From an uncultured Candidatus Melainabacteria bacterium (GTDB taxonomy: Bacteria; Cyanobacteriota; Vampirovibrionia; Gastranaerophilales; Gastranaerophilaceae): 5,733 nt of DNA. The DNA is taken from the NCBI GenBank assembly GCA_946622835.1, contig CAMOQI010000076.1, positions 1-5,733 on the forward strand, given 5' to 3'. Under the pieces are notes generated by a model. The model ran no database searches, had not been told where the DNA came from, and saw nothing but the letters and a program-made list of their open reading frames with translations. A program made the position numbers and the translations under genes. Shown in pieces: positions 5,102 through 5,733 of the stretch (position 1 is its first letter; each line of letters begins with the position of its first letter).

Positions 5102-5733
5102 TTATTTACAATTTTGCTCTAAGGTATCTTTTAATATTTTTGCAGAAGTTTGAAGTCGTTTTATTTCATCATCATTTAATTTGATTGGGACATGTGTTTC
5201 CACTCCGTCGCGCCCGACTATTGCCGGCATAGAAAGGGCTATTCCTTCTATTCCGTATTGTCCGTGCATCATAGATGATATCGGAAGTATTGATTTTTCA
5301 TCTCGCACAAGAGCTTCACAAATTCGTCTGACGGATGCTGCTATCCCGTAATATGTCGCTTTTTTCTTTTCTATAATTTCATATGCGCTGTTTTTTACAC
5401 GGTTTGCAATTTCATCGGATGCTTGTTCATGATTATAATGTCCGCGCATTTCGCAAAAATCGTTAAGTTTTATCCCCGAAACATTTGCGCTGCTGAATGC
5501 CGCAATTTCACTATCCCCGTGTTCTCCTATTATAAATGCATGTACGCTTCTGGAATCAACATTTAAATGTTTTCCTATTTCGTATTTTAATCTTGCGGTG
5601 TCAAGTACCGTACCTGAGCCGATTACTCTATTTTCCGGCATGCCGCTTAATTTTATTGCTATTGTTGTTAAAATATCCACAGGATTAGATACTATCAATA
5701 AAATCCCTTTATATTCCTGCTCTTTTATTTTTG
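5102..5733 (-). CDS. ldh: L-lactate dehydrogenase, C-terminal part (5' end outside window)
   Basis: Interconverts pyruvate plus NADH and L-lactate plus NAD+ in the cytoplasm, regenerating NAD+ during fermentation. The frame stays open to the window edge, so 209 residues are visible, roughly the last two thirds of a usual 310-320. The visible part begins late in the NAD-binding domain, with VSNPVDILTT (the conserved Asn that contacts substrate and cofactor). GSGTVLDTAR carries the substrate-binding Arg, IIGEHGDSE the catalytic His, and KATYYGIA the conserved Thr region. GSGTVLDTAR and IIGEHGDSE favour lactate over malate dehydrogenase. The substrate-specificity loop (Gln or Arg at position 102 in LDH numbering) lies outside the window, so malate dehydrogenase is not fully excluded. 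A TTG at 5698 is merely an internal Leu codon and not the start. The gene ends in TAA, 80 bp before the calpain-like gene. Confidence 0.93.
   Translation of the reverse strand, partial: KIKEQEYKGILLIVSNPVDILTTIAIKLSGMPENRVIGSGTVLDTARLKYEIGKHLNVDSRSVHAFIIGEHGDSEIAAFSSANVSGIKLNDFCEMRGHYNHEQASDEIANRVKNSAYEIIEKKKATYYGIAASVRRICEALVRDEKSILPISSMMHGQYGIEGIALSMPAIVGRDGVETHVPIKLNDDEIKRLQTSAKILKDTLEQNCK

Noticed and set aside
5698..5698. TTG at 5698 as the start of a short 198-residue dehydrogenase
   Set aside because: The frame continues open to the window edge, and a start there would remove most of the NAD-binding domain; it is an internal Leu codon of a gene cut by the window.

Overview
All recognisable genes lie on the minus strand, so they read from high to low coordinates. 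The DNA is AT-rich except for roughly the first 330 bases. The best guess for the host is a low-GC fermentative bacterium of the non-photosynthetic cyanobacterial lineage (Melainabacteria/Vampirovibrionia, for example gut Gastranaerophilales). The main reason is MurJ. Its second conserved block reads GGVGGPFHSA instead of the EGA-type block of proteobacterial MurJ, and as I remember them cyanobacterial MurJ proteins have GGINGPFHSA there. A lactate dehydrogenase fits a fermentative lifestyle. The assignment is moderate at best, because no rRNA or other marker is present.

Layout in transcription order. (1) The C-terminal two thirds of an L-lactate dehydrogenase gene enters from the right edge. 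(2) After 80 bp with a candidate promoter comes a 644-residue protein. It has an acidic low-complexity N-terminus, a Pro/Glu/Asp/Gly-rich linker, a few degenerate RTX-like glycine/aspartate repeats and a C-terminal calpain-type cysteine protease domain with Gln341, Cys347, His526 and Asn544 all in place. This is the most unusual gene in the window. (3) A 175-bp spacer holds a 43-nt imperfect hairpin and a 52-codon ORF that overlaps the start of murJ. The open frame runs back into the end of the protease gene, so it could be a small gene or a frameshifted extension of the protease. (4) murJ, the lipid II flippase, is followed closely by two small membrane-protein genes of unknown function and then by tRNA-Ser(CGA). 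The tRNA sits 11 bp after the last stop codon and has a plausible promoter inside the end of that gene.

Region 1-331, downstream of the tRNA, holds no convincing gene. It is clearly more GC-rich and full of repeats: three imperfect ~21-bp tandem units like the ends of some insertion sequences, a REP-like palindrome of the CATTGCGAGG...GAAGCAATCC type, and three further inverted repeats. It reads as mobile-element debris next to a tRNA gene.

Functionally, murJ belongs to peptidoglycan synthesis and ldh to pyruvate/NADH metabolism. The calpain-like protein is not obviously linked to either. I see no defence system, CRISPR array or complete transposon. The candidates for something undescribed are the RTX-like/calpain fusion and the hidden reading frame after it.
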